From the NCBI RefSeq assembly GCF_013602415.1, contig NZ_WPAG02000002.1:2855480-2919479 (forward strand): 64,000 nt of DNA. Reading direction: 5' to 3'. The notes under the pieces were generated by a model that saw only the letters and a list, made by a program, of their open reading frames with translations, did no database searches and was not told the DNA's origin. Positions 24,280 through 34,073 of this stretch are shown here, in pieces; the first letter of the stretch is position 1; each line of letters starts with the position of its first letter. Source of the stretch: Rhodococcus sp. B50 (GTDB taxonomy: Bacteria > Actinomycetota > Actinomycetes > Mycobacteriales > Mycobacteriaceae). Both the position numbers and the translations under genes were made by a program.

Positions 24280-24879
24280 ATGACCGAGTCCCCCGCTGTC
24301 ACCGTCGACCCGGCTTCCCTGCACGAGTCGATCGATTCCGGCAAGAACGTACGGATCATCGACGTCCGGACGCCAGGCGAGTTCGAGTCCGTGCACATCC
24401 CCGGCGCCTACAACGTCCCCCTGGACCTGCTGCGTGAGCACCGCGACGAGTTCTGCGCCCATTTCGACGAGAACGTCGTGCTGGTGTGCCGCTCCGGACA
24501 GCGTGCCGGTCAAGCCGAAGAGACCCTGCGCGGGGCAGGATTGTTCAACCTCCACATCCTCGAGGGCGGCATGCTCGGCTGGGAATCGGCCGGCCTGCCC
24601 GTCAACCGCGGCACCGAACGCTGGGATCTCGAACGCCAGGTCCGACTCGTCGCCGGTTCGCTCGTGCTGAGCTCGGTTCTCGGCAGCATCGCCGTGCCGA
24701 AGCTCAAGTGGCTCGCCGCCGGAATCGGCGGTGGGCTGACCTTCGCCGCACTGTCGAACACCTGCGCGATGGGCATGCTGCTGTCCAAGCTGCCCTACAA
24801 CCGCGGCGCCTCGTGCGACGCCCAGAGCATCGTCGCGCAGCTGGTCCAGTCGAATACCGAACGCGCCGAGAGGAACTGA
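24280..24879 (+). CDS. Rhodanese with C-terminal DUF2892-type membrane domain
   Basis: The 199-residue protein has a rhodanese domain (residues 1-110) with active-site loop VCRSGQRA and catalytic Cys70. A membrane part with two hydrophobic helices follows (about 125-170), as in DUF2892 fusions. It should relay sulfane sulfur at the inner face of the membrane. It is the first gene of the rightward operon, downstream of operator boxes 3 and 4, and ends 2 nt before a TauE/SafE transporter gene. Confidence 0.88.
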   Translation: MTESPAVTVDPASLHESIDSGKNVRIIDVRTPGEFESVHIPGAYNVPLDLLREHRDEFCAHFDENVVLVCRSGQRAGQAEETLRGAGLFNLHILEGGMLGWESAGLPVNRGTERWDLERQVRLVAGSLVLSSVLGSIAVPKLKWLAAGIGGGLTFAALSNTCAMGMLLSKLPYNRGASCDAQSIVAQLVQSNTERAERN

Positions 24880-24881
24880 TC

Positions 24882-25760
24882 ATGATCGCGTTGACCGTAG
24901 CTCTGGCAGTCCTCGTCGGCGTCACCCTCGGACTGCTCGGTGGCGGAGGCTCGATTCTCACCGTCCCGCTACTCGCTTACGTCGCAGGTATGGACGCCAA
25001 GGAAGCGATTGCCACTTCGCTGCTGGTCGTGGGTGTCACGAGCGCGGTCGGCGCGATCTCCCACGCACGCGCCGGCCGCGTGCAGTGGCGCACCGGGATC
25101 TTATTCGGCCTGGCAGGCATGGTCGGCGCCTACGGCGGTGGTCTGCTCTCACGCTTCATCCCCGGCACCGTCCTGCTGCTCGGCTTCGCCGTGATGATGA
25201 TCGCAACAGCGATCGCCATGCTCCGCGGCCGTAAGAACAAGGCCGCCGGCGACGAGGGCGACCATGCGATGCCCGTCGGCAAGATCCTGCTCGACGGTGT
25301 GGTCGTCGGTCTGGTCACCGGCCTCGTCGGCGCCGGAGGCGGCTTCCTCGTCGTGCCCGCCCTGGCGCTGCTCGGCGGCCTGCCCATGCCGGTCGCCGTC
25401 GGCACCTCACTGATCGTGATCGCTATGAAGTCCTTCGCCGGACTCGGCGGCTACCTGTCCACAGTGCAGATCGACTGGCGTCTGGCGGCGATGGTCACCG
25501 GTGCCGCCGTCGTGGGCAGCCTCATCGGCGGCCGCCTCACCTCGCTCGTCGATCCCGACACCCTGCGTAAGAGCTTCGGCTGGTTCGTCCTGATCATGTC
25601 CTCCGTCATCCTCGCCCAGGAGATCCACCCCGGCGTCGGAATCGCGGCAGCCGGACTCACCCTGGTCGCCGCCGGCGCCACCTACGCCTGCAGCCGCAGG
25701 GAGCATTGCCCCTTGCAGCGTCTCGGAGGGCGCCCTCGTGCCTCCGTGGCGGCCGGCTGA
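24882..25760 (+). CDS. TauE/SafE (TSUP) family sulfur-anion transporter
   Basis: The 292-residue membrane protein has the two TSUP half-repeats: [19 protein letters not shown] at the N-terminus and GLVTGLVGAGGGFLVVPAL in the middle, each leading a set of helices. The family exports or imports sulfite, sulfonates, thiosulfate or related anions. In a persulfide locus, disposal of sulfite or thiosulfate is the simplest role. It starts two bases after the rhodanese stop. The tail (YACSRREHCPLQ) contains two Cys. Confidence 0.9.
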   Translation: MIALTVALAVLVGVTLGLLGGGGSILTVPLLAYVAGMDAKEAIATSLLVVGVTSAVGAISHARAGRVQWRTGILFGLAGMVGAYGGGLLSRFIPGTVLLLGFAVMMIATAIAMLRGRKNKAAGDEGDHAMPVGKILLDGVVVGLVTGLVGAGGGFLVVPALALLGGLPMPVAVGTSLIVIAMKSFAGLGGYLSTVQIDWRLAAMVTGAAVVGSLIGGRLTSLVDPDTLRKSFGWFVLIMSSVILAQEIHPGVGIAAAGLTLVAAGATYACSRREHCPLQRLGGRPRASVAAG

Positions 25761-25818
25761 GCAGAAAGACACGGAAGTGCTCACCCATTTTCGGCAGACC
25801 CGAACAGAGGAGTTCACC

Positions 25819-26133
25819 ATGCACGAAGTCGACACTGCCGCTCTGATCCAGGCGTGGGAGTCCGGAGCTCCGGTGCTCGATGTCCGCGAGGACTACGAGT
25901 ACATCCAGGGTCACGTTCCCGGCGCCCAGTTGATCCCCCTCCCCGAACTGTCCGCCCGTGTGGGCGAGGTGTCGCCGGGAGAGACCGTCTACGTCATCTG
26001 TGCATCCGGAAACCGGAGCAAGCGCGGAGCCGAGATCCTCGAGTCAGCCGGACGGCGCGCGGTGTCCGTCGCCGGCGGAACGAGCGCGTGGGTGACTGCG
26101 GGTCGAGAGGTCCGGCGCGGACCCACCGCCTGA
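25819..26133 (+). CDS. Single-domain rhodanese sulfurtransferase
   Basis: The 104-residue rhodanese has the active-site loop ICASGNRSKR with Cys61, and DVREDYEYIQGHVPGA near the N-terminus. It lacks a signal peptide, so it acts in the cytoplasm. GAGGAG precedes the ATG. It lies between two TSUP transporter genes on the same strand and probably passes sulfane sulfur between partners of this locus. Confidence 0.9.
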   Translation: MHEVDTAALIQAWESGAPVLDVREDYEYIQGHVPGAQLIPLPELSARVGEVSPGETVYVICASGNRSKRGAEILESAGRRAVSVAGGTSAWVTAGREVRRGPTA

Positions 26134-27396
<1,263 letters not shown>

Positions 27397-27428
27397 CACC
27401 TCACCTTCCGAGAGAAAGCAGGACACCC

Positions 27429-27842
27429 ATGACACTCGCACTCTCGACCACCCTGCGCACCTCGTTCCCCGACGCGGTCGAACGCACCCGCAAGGCGCTG
27501 TCCGAGCAGGGATTCGGCGTGCTCACCGAGATCGACATGAAAGCCACCCTGAAGGCGAAGCTCGGCGAGGACATGGAGGACTACGTGATCCTCGGTGCGT
27601 GCAATCCGCCGCTCGCCCACCGTGCGGTGACGGTCGACCGGCAGATCGGGCTCCTGCTCCCCTGCAACGTCGTGGTCCGCACCGACCCCGACGACCCCGA
27701 GACAGTGGTGGTCGATGCGATGAACCCGCAGATGATGGTGCAGGTCGCCGATCAGCCGGGACTCGCGGAGGTCGCCGACGACGCCACCACCGCACTGCAG
27801 GCCGCCATCGATTCGCTGAAAGCGGATGCGGCGAAGAACTGA
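27429..27842 (+). CDS. DUF302 domain protein
   Basis: The 137-residue protein fits the DUF302 family (FPDAVERTRKALSEQGFGVL, YVILGACNPPLAHRAV, IGLLLPCNVVVR). Such proteins often accompany sulfur-oxidation and rhodanese genes; the activity is unknown. Cys residues in ACNPP and PCNVV are conserved in the family as I recall. It starts 32 nt after the CstR-like gene and is the last gene before a hairpin, so it belongs to the same transcript. Confidence 0.85.
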   Translation: MTLALSTTLRTSFPDAVERTRKALSEQGFGVLTEIDMKATLKAKLGEDMEDYVILGACNPPLAHRAVTVDRQIGLLLPCNVVVRTDPDDPETVVVDAMNPQMMVQVADQPGLAEVADDATTALQAAIDSLKADAAKN

Positions 27843-27853
27843 AGGCGACACCA

Positions 27854-27886
27854 CGAAGGCCGGCACAGCAACTGTGCCGGCCCTCG
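27854..27886. terminator. Hairpin closing the DUF302 end of the sulfide locus
   Basis: CGAAGGCCGGCACAG-CAA-CTGTGCCGGCCCTCG is a stem of about 15 bp with one mismatch, between two convergent genes. Its core matches the hairpin at 20765-20805. Confidence 0.8.
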
Positions 27887-27897
27887 TCCGGAACGGG

Positions 27898-29124
27898 TCA
27901 GGGATAGTTGGGGTTGTTGAATTCGGGGATCTCGATGCTGATCGGGCGCAGTTCCGCCATGTACAGCAGAACGAACTGGCGCAGCAGTTCGTCGAACGTC
28001 CAGTAGGCATCCGGCGCCAGCGGGAGGGGCAGCAGCCCTTCGCGTACCGCGATGAACGGACCCCACGCGACGTCGAGCAGTGTGCCCCAGACGGGTTCGC
28101 GTGGAATGTTGAGCCAGTCGGCGATCTCGTTGCCGAGAGCGAACCGCGTGAGCGCACCGAGGATCGGGCGGGTCAGCAGCGTGAAGTCGAGACCCTTGCC
28201 GAGATCGAGCAGCATGTCGGCGAGTTTCACACCCTCCGGCGTGGGCGCCAGGATCGGATCGAGCGATTCCCGCGCTTGGGATTCTGCGTCGTCCCAGGTG
28301 GCCGGGATGTACTGGTCCTCGATGCCGAGCATGTGCGCGCTGACCTGCCACGAGTGCAGGAATCCGTCGGCCTCCGCAGCCGGGATCGGAACCTTCCACT
28401 CCTTCAACGTGCGCATCACGCTGGTGGGCAGGCTGTGCCAGGTGACCATCATGTCGTGCTGGCTGATCGGCACATCCTCGGGCGCCATGTTGGCCCAGTG
28501 CGACGACTGCGGGAGCAGGTGGCGCACAGCGGCATGGACGAGCCTTGTCTTGACTGACGTGACGATCATCTCGCCGTCGCCCAGATACGCGTTGCGAGAA
28601 CCGATGTCGTAACCCAGTTTGGCTGTTTTCGAGATGCGGCCCTTCATGTTGGCGCCGCCCTTGGAATAGTAGACGGCGAGCGCTTCCTTCGGGATGACCG
28701 TGCTCATCATGCCGCTCACGAATCCGTACAGGACACCGAGATACAGCCCACGCTTCTCGTTGAACCGAACGGCCGTCTCGAGCTTCGCCGGGTCGGCCCA
28801 GGACGGAAGCTGCCGGGCGTGCTCCATGAAGTCGCGCAGGTCGTTCGGAAGTCCTTCGGGCAACGGCTGGGAGTTCTTCTTCCAGGTACGCAGCAGTTCG
28901 TTGACCTTCGGCACGTCGCCCCGATCGAGTAGCGAGGCGACGAGCGGGTCGGCTTCGTTGTCCCACACCTGCCGTGGATCCGCGCCACTTCCCGCGCCCG
29001 GTATCGATCCCGCCGGCGACCACCTCCACGGTCGCGCCTGGGCCGGTGTCGCCACCGCGAACGCCCCCAGTGCGCCAAGGAGGCCACCGGTTTTCAGAAC
29101 GTCGCGCCTGTTCGGATTATCCAT
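27898..29124 (-). CDS. lcp: Latex-clearing protein, rubber oxygenase (DUF2236, b-type heme)
   Basis: The 408-residue protein starts with a Tat motif (RRDVLK) and signal region ending near TPAQA, so it should be exported folded. In the characterised Streptomyces K30 enzyme, the catalytic and heme residues are Glu148, Lys167, Thr168, Arg195 and His198. The same motif set occurs here at Glu147, Lys166, Thr167, Arg194 and His197, a constant shift of one (STVIPKEALAVYYSKGG, SKTAKLGYDIG, VKTRLVHAAVRHLLP). Lcp cleaves poly(cis-1,4-isoprene) oxidatively to oligo-isoprenoid aldehydes. A TetR regulator is transcribed divergently. Confidence 0.9.
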   Translation of the reverse strand: MDNPNRRDVLKTGGLLGALGAFAVATPAQARPWRWSPAGSIPGAGSGADPRQVWDNEADPLVASLLDRGDVPKVNELLRTWKKNSQPLPEGLPNDLRDFMEHARQLPSWADPAKLETAVRFNEKRGLYLGVLYGFVSGMMSTVIPKEALAVYYSKGGANMKGRISKTAKLGYDIGSRNAYLGDGEMIVTSVKTRLVHAAVRHLLPQSSHWANMAPEDVPISQHDMMVTWHSLPTSVMRTLKEWKVPIPAAEADGFLHSWQVSAHMLGIEDQYIPATWDDAESQARESLDPILAPTPEGVKLADMLLDLGKGLDFTLLTRPILGALTRFALGNEIADWLNIPREPVWGTLLDVAWGPFIAVREGLLPLPLAPDAYWTFDELLRQFVLLYMAELRPISIEIPEFNNPNYP

Positions 29125-29159
29125 ACTGTCGCTCCCCTACGACTCGTGGATGTAGCAAT

Positions 29160-29176
29160 GAAACATTCGGAGTTTC
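29160..29176. promoter_or_regulatory. Inverted repeat in the lcp-tetR intergenic region
   Basis: GAAAC-N7-GTTTC lies 36 bp before the lcp start in the divergent promoter region. It is a candidate operator for the TetR regulator. The arms are short, so chance is possible. Confidence 0.35.
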
Positions 29177-29290
29177 TCTGTAACATGGAACCACACTGTG
29201 GCTCGGGTCACAATGAATCGTGAAATGTCACTGCTCGGGATGGTCGGCGACAGGACCGGAACGGTAAACTCTGCACTTCGAGGAGGACAT

Positions 29291-30016
29291 GTGGATTCTG
29301 CGTCGCCGATTTCCCGAGCGGTCTCACCCGCCTCCGCACCGCCCCCTGCCGAATCGGCGTCGTTGCTGGAACGTGCTTTTCAGGACGCACTTCTCCTTCC
29401 GGACGAATCCGTCATGGGAACCGAGATCGACGAGACCCGCGTGCGCCTGCTCGATGCCGCCTACGAACAGTTCTGCCGCACCGGCATCCAACGTTCCTCG
29501 ATGGAGGAGATCGCGCGCCGCGCGAAGTTGTCGCGAATAACCTTGTACCGCAAGTTCGAATCGAAGGACGCTCTCGTGGACGAGGTCATCCTGCGCGAGT
29601 TCCGCCGCTACTTCCTGCGTTTCCTCGAGGACATCGCCCAGGCCGGCACCGTGGCGGACCGAGTGGTCCTCGGATTCGTCAGCGCGCTGCGCGTCATCCG
29701 CACGAACAGGCTGATCGGGAATCTACTCGAGACCGAACCGGTGCTGTTCGCAGGTGCGATCGGTGGCGACGACGGAACGATGCTCGCCGCCGTCCGCCGT
29801 TTCGTCGCGGGGCAGTTGCAGCGTGAACAACGCGCCGGAACGGTCGCCGCCGATCTGAACACCGATCTCGTGGCCGAGATGCTCGTCCGCATCTCGGCCT
29901 CGTTCCTCACCACCCCGAGCCAGGTCGTCGACATCGACGACGACGAGGCGCTCGCCTCGATCGCCCGGCAGTTCCTCGTTCCGATGGTGCTGCCGGACTA
30001 CGGTTCGACGCGGTAG
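29291..30016 (+). CDS. TetR-family regulator, likely LcpR-type
   Basis: The 241-residue regulator has an unusually long N-terminal extension of about 45 residues before the TetR helix-turn-helix (LLDAAYEQFCRTGIQRSSMEEIARRAKLSRITLYRKF). The GTG start is fixed by AGGAGG four bases upstream. It is divergent from lcp, as in other rubber degraders, so control of lcp is likely (inference). Its last 19 bases overlap the convergent NUDIX gene. Confidence 0.85.
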   Translation: MDSASPISRAVSPASAPPPAESASLLERAFQDALLLPDESVMGTEIDETRVRLLDAAYEQFCRTGIQRSSMEEIARRAKLSRITLYRKFESKDALVDEVILREFRRYFLRFLEDIAQAGTVADRVVLGFVSALRVIRTNRLIGNLLETEPVLFAGAIGGDDGTMLAAVRRFVAGQLQREQRAGTVAADLNTDLVAEMLVRISASFLTTPSQVVDIDDDEALASIARQFLVPMVLPDYGSTR

Positions 30017-30495
30017 TACCGGCCTTCTTCGTCCAATCGCGTACGCAGCGCTTCCAGCACCGGCCGCTGCCCCTTGTGCAGTTTCGTCTCGGCGTCCGCC
30101 GCGACGATCCAGCGCGCATCGTCGACCTCCGGGATCGTGATCCGCTTACCGGACTTCGGCGGCCATTCGACCTCGCACGTGTTGCTTTCGACGAATTCCA
30201 GCTCGTCCGTCGTCTCCCCCGCGTAGATGCTGACGATCTTGCCGGACGACTGCCGGTAGCGACCGAGCAACGACAGCGGCACGTCCGGTGGTTCGATCCC
30301 GCACTCCTCGGTGAACTCGCGCAGGGCGACCTCCCGGGGGTCCTCCTCCGGGCCGTACTCCCCCTTCGGCACCGACCAGGCCGCTTCGTCCTTCCCCTTC
30401 CAGAACGGGCCGCCGGGGTGGACGAGCCACACGCTGAGCAGACCGGTGTCGTCGACGCGGTAGAACATCAGACCTGCGCTGGTGACGGCCATCAT
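29998..30495 (-). CDS. NUDIX hydrolase
   Basis: The 165-residue protein carries a complete Nudix box, G-x5-E-x7-REFTEECGI, near residues 45-67. The preceding DEAAWSVPKGEY is typical of diadenosine-polyphosphate or NTP pyrophosphatase relatives. The substrate is unknown. Its ATG overlaps the stop of the GyrI-like gene (ATGA), indicating a two-gene operon. Confidence 0.9.
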   Translation of the reverse strand: MMAVTSAGLMFYRVDDTGLLSVWLVHPGGPFWKGKDEAAWSVPKGEYGPEEDPREVALREFTEECGIEPPDVPLSLLGRYRQSSGKIVSIYAGETTDELEFVESNTCEVEWPPKSGKRITIPEVDDARWIVAADAETKLHKGQRPVLEALRTRLDEEGRYYRVEP

Positions 30496-31133
30496 CGCTC
30501 CTGTATGCCTGTGACAGGCTGACGCAGAATCGTTTTCAGCTTATCGGGGGCCGTACGGCGAGGGTCGGACAGGTAGATCTCGTGGTGATCACCGGCGAAC
30601 GTCACCCCTCGTTCGGGCATCACCTGCGTGTGCAGGCGCTGCAGGACGGGGCCTTCGTCGTCGTACGGTCCGATGTGCAGGATCTGCAGCGCCCTGCCCT
30701 CCGTCAGCCGGAACGGCCGCACTCGCGGCAGGGACGGGAGCGGCTTCTTCTTCACCCGGGCCTTGTCGCCCGCCGCTGTGATCGCGTCGTCCACCATGTC
30801 GTCGGTGATCCACGGCGGCTGCGCGATCATCATGCGCCACGACCAGAGGTCTTTGTTCCGCGTGAGAAAGGTGCGCATGTCCTCGCTCCACCACAGTCCT
30901 TCGAGGGGCCCGACGACGAAATCACGGCCGAGTTCCTTCTTGGAGGTGAACTTGACGGTGTACGCCACCGAGTAGAGAGCTTCCACGGCGTCGGCGTACT
31001 CCTCGGAACTGTTCGGATCGCCTGTCCCGTCCACGGCCAGATAACCGAACTCGGGAACGTGCACCTCCGTGAAATCCTCGGACGAGCAGGTATACAGCTC
31101 GCGGTGCTGCCGTCTGATGTCGTATTTGTCCAC
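30492..31133 (-). CDS. GyrI-like small-molecule-binding domain protein
   Basis: The 213-residue protein matches the GyrI-like/SOUL-like binding fold seen in YdeI-type proteins: VHVPEFGYLAVDGTGDPNSSEEY at the N-terminus and LQILHIGPYDDEGPVLQRLH in the second half. Such domains bind amphipathic small molecules; no DNA-binding part is present. The GTG start is backed by AAGGGGG just upstream. It is divergent from the sigma-factor gene and coupled to the NUDIX gene. Confidence 0.8.
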   Translation of the reverse strand: MDKYDIRRQHRELYTCSSEDFTEVHVPEFGYLAVDGTGDPNSSEEYADAVEALYSVAYTVKFTSKKELGRDFVVGPLEGLWWSEDMRTFLTRNKDLWSWRMMIAQPPWITDDMVDDAITAAGDKARVKKKPLPSLPRVRPFRLTEGRALQILHIGPYDDEGPVLQRLHTQVMPERGVTFAGDHHEIYLSDPRRTAPDKLKTILRQPVTGIQER

Positions 31134-31225
31134 GGCACCCCCTTCCGTTCGAGGACGAGGATAGGCGTCCGGCGACATCCGTACGCTCGATCAGCCGTTG
31201 CCTTCGCCCTGCAGTCGATTGCGTC

Positions 31226-31231
31226 TAGCAT
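31226..31231 (+). promoter_or_regulatory. Leaderless -10 box for the ECF sigma gene
   Basis: TAGCAT sits 7 nt before the ATG, the usual leaderless spacing. No ECF41-type motif precedes this gene, so it does not appear to be self-activated. Confidence 0.5.
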
Positions 31232-31238
31232 CGTCCCC

Positions 31239-32165
31239 ATGCTCGACGAGAACGCCCAGAAGGCGTTCGAGGAGAACCGCACCCACCTGCTCTCGGTGGC
31301 GTACCGCCTCACCGGCAGCATCGCCGACGCCGAGGACGCCGTGCAGGACGCATGGCTGCGCCTCGCAGGTGCAGACGTCACCGAGGTACGCGACCTGCGT
31401 GCGTGGCTGACGACGGTCGTGGGGCGGTTGTGCCTCGACAGACTTCGCTCGGCCGCGGTGCGCCGCGAGACCTATGTGGGCCAGTGGCTGCCCGAGCCGA
31501 TCGTGGCGCCCCTCGGCTCCTCCGCTCCCGCGGATCCGCTCGACGAGATCGTGCGCGACGAGGACAACCGCCTGGCCGCGCTCGTCGTGCTCGACAACCT
31601 GACCCCGGCGCAGCGCGTGGCGTTCGTCCTCCACGACGCGTACGACATCCCGTTCGACGACATCGCTCGCATCCTCGGCGTCGCCACCCCGACCGCCCGC
31701 CAGCTGGCCTCCCGCGCCCGCCGGACGGTCTCGTCCGTTCCACTGCCGAGTTCGCCGGCCGAACACGAGGAGGCCGTCGGGCGGCTCGTCGCGGCCTTCG
31801 CCGGCGCCGACCTCGATGCCGTCGTCGCCGCGCTGCATCCCGATGCCCGCATGATCGGGGACGCCGGGGGCACGACCCGCACGGCACTGAACGTCGTGGT
31901 CGGCGCCGAGAAGGTGGCGCGCTTCATGCTGGGCTTGCTGAGGCTCTACGGCTCCGAGGCGCTGACGGCGTTCGAGCCTGTCCTGGTGAACGGCGAACTC
32001 GGCCTGGTGAACCGCGGCCGCCCGGCCGCCGATGGACGGCCGGGCTTCCCTCCGCGCGTGACGGCGTGGACCGTGCGGGACGGACGGATCTGGGCTGCCT
32101 ACGACATGGCGAATCCCGAGAAGCTCAGGCGCGGAGTCCTCCTGGACGTCAGCATTTTCGACTAG
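31239..32165 (+). CDS. ECF sigma factor, ECF41/SigJ type with SnoaL-like C-terminus
   Basis: The 308-residue sigma factor has region 2 (LLSVAYRLTGSIADAEDAVQ, then DAWLRLA), region 4 (LTPAQRVAFVLHDAYDIPFDD) and a C-terminal SnoaL-like extension of about 130 residues. That extension has the ECF41 hallmarks: a DGGGK-like loop (DAGGTTRT) and an NPDKL-like motif (NPEKLRRG). In ECF41 proteins the extension modulates activity in place of a classical anti-sigma factor. The partner gene, a carboxymuconolactone decarboxylase homologue, is convergent and 3 nt away, and has a matching promoter. Confidence 0.9.
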   Translation: MLDENAQKAFEENRTHLLSVAYRLTGSIADAEDAVQDAWLRLAGADVTEVRDLRAWLTTVVGRLCLDRLRSAAVRRETYVGQWLPEPIVAPLGSSAPADPLDEIVRDEDNRLAALVVLDNLTPAQRVAFVLHDAYDIPFDDIARILGVATPTARQLASRARRTVSSVPLPSSPAEHEEAVGRLVAAFAGADLDAVVAALHPDARMIGDAGGTTRTALNVVVGAEKVARFMLGLLRLYGSEALTAFEPVLVNGELGLVNRGRPAADGRPGFPPRVTAWTVRDGRIWAAYDMANPEKLRRGVLLDVSIFD

Positions 32166-32168
32166 TCG

Positions 32169-32765
32169 TCAGACGCTTCCGGCCTCACCGGTTCGCGGTT
32201 CGGCCCACGGCACCCGGCAGGCGTCTGTGCTGAAGCCCTGATCGTGGATGCCCAGAGCCGAGTTCATGCGCGCACGCATGTTCTCGAGCGCAATCTGATA
32301 GGTGAGTTCGACGACGCCCGCCGGCCCGAAACGGCGCTCGAGGTCGGCTACCTGTTCGTCGGTGACCTCCGTCGCCACGGCGCCGGTCATCGCATCCGCG
32401 TAGGCGATCGCCGCCTTCTCGTCGTCGCTGTAGAGATCGGAGGTCCGGTACTCGGCGATGTGGGCGAGCCGTTCGGTGTCGAGCCCGTCCAGCCGTTGCA
32501 GCATCGTCCCGAAGTCGATGCACCACGAGCACCCGACGGTCCACGCCACGCGATAGACCGCGATCTCCCGGACTGCGGCGGGCAGAACGGTGGAGGCGCG
32601 TTGGGCGAGCATCTCGTGGACTCCGCTCGTACGCATCAGCCTCGGATGGTGCGCCGTCACCGCGAAGGGTTCGGGTACCGAACCGAACCTGCGGCGGGCA
32701 AGCGCATACATCGCACGGGTCGTCAGGCCCGCACGGTCGGGAGAGACGGCTTCGAGTCGTGCCAT
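32169..32765 (-). CDS. Carboxymuconolactone decarboxylase/AhpD-like protein (ECF41 partner)
   Basis: The 198-residue protein has the AhpD-like fold with a redox-type CxxC (TVGCSWCIDFGTML, near residue 85), then YSDDEKAAIAYADAM and ELTYQIALENMRARMN. The usual histidine four residues after the second Cys is replaced (CIDFG), so activity may differ from AhpD. COE-type genes of this kind are the normal targets of ECF41 sigma factors. The ECF41-type promoter lies 65-95 bp upstream of the ATG. Confidence 0.88.
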   Translation of the reverse strand: MARLEAVSPDRAGLTTRAMYALARRRFGSVPEPFAVTAHHPRLMRTSGVHEMLAQRASTVLPAAVREIAVYRVAWTVGCSWCIDFGTMLQRLDGLDTERLAHIAEYRTSDLYSDDEKAAIAYADAMTGAVATEVTDEQVADLERRFGPAGVVELTYQIALENMRARMNSALGIHDQGFSTDACRVPWAEPRTGEAGSV

Positions 32766-32830
32766 GACAGTGTCCTTCCGGTACGGCCGACGGAGCCTTC
32801 CATCGGATCCGAGGTGGTCTACATCATGGA

Positions 32831-32857
32831 GACGAGGCAGGCCGCACGGATGTGACA
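32831..32857 (-). promoter_or_regulatory. ECF41-type promoter, TGTCACA-N16-CGTC
   Basis: Read on the minus strand, TGTCACA (32851-32857) is followed after exactly 16 nt by CGTC (32831-32834). This is the published ECF41 consensus. It points at the carboxymuconolactone-decarboxylase-like gene, the partner of the adjacent sigma factor. Confidence 0.85.
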
Positions 32858-32879
32858 CCGCGGGCGCTACGCTGCAGGA

Positions 32880-34073
32880 ATGGCTGATTCGACGACTTCG
32901 GGACGGGTTCGTACGGTCTCCCGGTTACGACCGTTCGCCTCGACGATCTTCGCCGAGATGACCGAACTCGCCGTCCGGCACGGCGCGATCAACCTCGGGC
33001 AGGGCTTTCCCGACGTCGACGGTCCGCCCGCCATGCTCGAGGTCGCCCGTCGCGCTATCGCCGAAGGCGTCAACCAGTACCCGCCGGGGTCCGGCATGCC
33101 CGTGCTGCGCGAGGCCGTCGCTGCCGATCGCGCCGCGCGGTACGGCCTCCACCACGACCCCGAGTCCGAGGTGCTCGTCACCGTCGGCGCCACCGAAGCG
33201 ATCAGCGCCGCTATCCTCGGACTCGTCGAGCCCGGCGAGGAGGTTCTGCTCACGGAGCCGTACTACGACTCGTATGCCGCCTCGGTGGCTCTCGCCGGGG
33301 CGACGCGGCGCACCGTGCCGCTGACCCGATCCGGAAACGGTTTCGTGCTCGATGTCGACGCTCTGCGCGACGCCGTCACCGACCGGACCCGGATGCTGGT
33401 CGTCAACAGCCCGCACAACCCCACCGGCACCGTCTACGACCGCGAAGCGCTGACCGCTCTCGCCGAGTTGGCCTGCGAGCGCGATCTGCTGGTGCTGTCG
33501 GACGAGGTGTACGAACATCTCGTCTTCGACGGTCGCGCGCACATCCCACTCGCGTCGTTGCCCGGCATGGCCGAACGGACGGTCACGGTCTCGAGTGCCG
33601 CCAAGACGTTCAACGTCACCGGCTGGAAGATCGGGTGGGCGCTCGGACCGCGCGAACTGATCGACGGGGTACGCGCCGCGAAGCAGTTCATGACGTTCGT
33701 CGGGGGTGCACCCTTCCAACCCGCGGTGGCGCACGCGCTGACGCACGAACAGGAATGGATCGCGTCGATGCGCGACGATCTCGAGCGCAAACGAACCTTC
33801 TTGTCGCGTGCTCTCTCCGGTGCCGGGCTGAATGTGTTCGATTCCGCCGGAACGTATTTCGTGTGCGCCGATCTGACACCGATCGGCAGGTCGGATGCGG
33901 TCGCCTTCTGCCGGGAACTTCCCGGGCGGATCGGGGTGGCCGCCGTGCCGGTGAGCGTCTTCGTGGACGACACCGCCTCATGGAATCATTTGGTGCGCTT
34001 CGCGTTCTGCAAGCGGGACGAAGTGCTCACCGAAGCGGTGGCACGTCTGAACGGATTGCAGGAGGCGCGCTAG
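32880..34073 (+). CDS. PLP-dependent aminotransferase, class I (DapC/YbdL-like)
   Basis: The 397-residue fold-type I aminotransferase has NLGQGFPDVDGP at the N-terminus, the NSPHNPTGTVYD motif, DEVYEHLVFDG, and the PLP lysine in SSAAKTFNVTGWKIGW. It resembles mycobacterial Rv0858c (annotated as DapC) and methionine/kynurenine aminotransferases; the substrate is unproven. TACGCT lies 6 nt before the ATG, suggesting a leaderless mRNA. The AraC gene follows with no gap. Confidence 0.88.
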   Translation: MADSTTSGRVRTVSRLRPFASTIFAEMTELAVRHGAINLGQGFPDVDGPPAMLEVARRAIAEGVNQYPPGSGMPVLREAVAADRAARYGLHHDPESEVLVTVGATEAISAAILGLVEPGEEVLLTEPYYDSYAASVALAGATRRTVPLTRSGNGFVLDVDALRDAVTDRTRMLVVNSPHNPTGTVYDREALTALAELACERDLLVLSDEVYEHLVFDGRAHIPLASLPGMAERTVTVSSAAKTFNVTGWKIGWALGPRELIDGVRAAKQFMTFVGGAPFQPAVAHALTHEQEWIASMRDDLERKRTFLSRALSGAGLNVFDSAGTYFVCADLTPIGRSDAVAFCRELPGRIGVAAVPVSVFVDDTASWNHLVRFAFCKRDEVLTEAVARLNGLQEAR

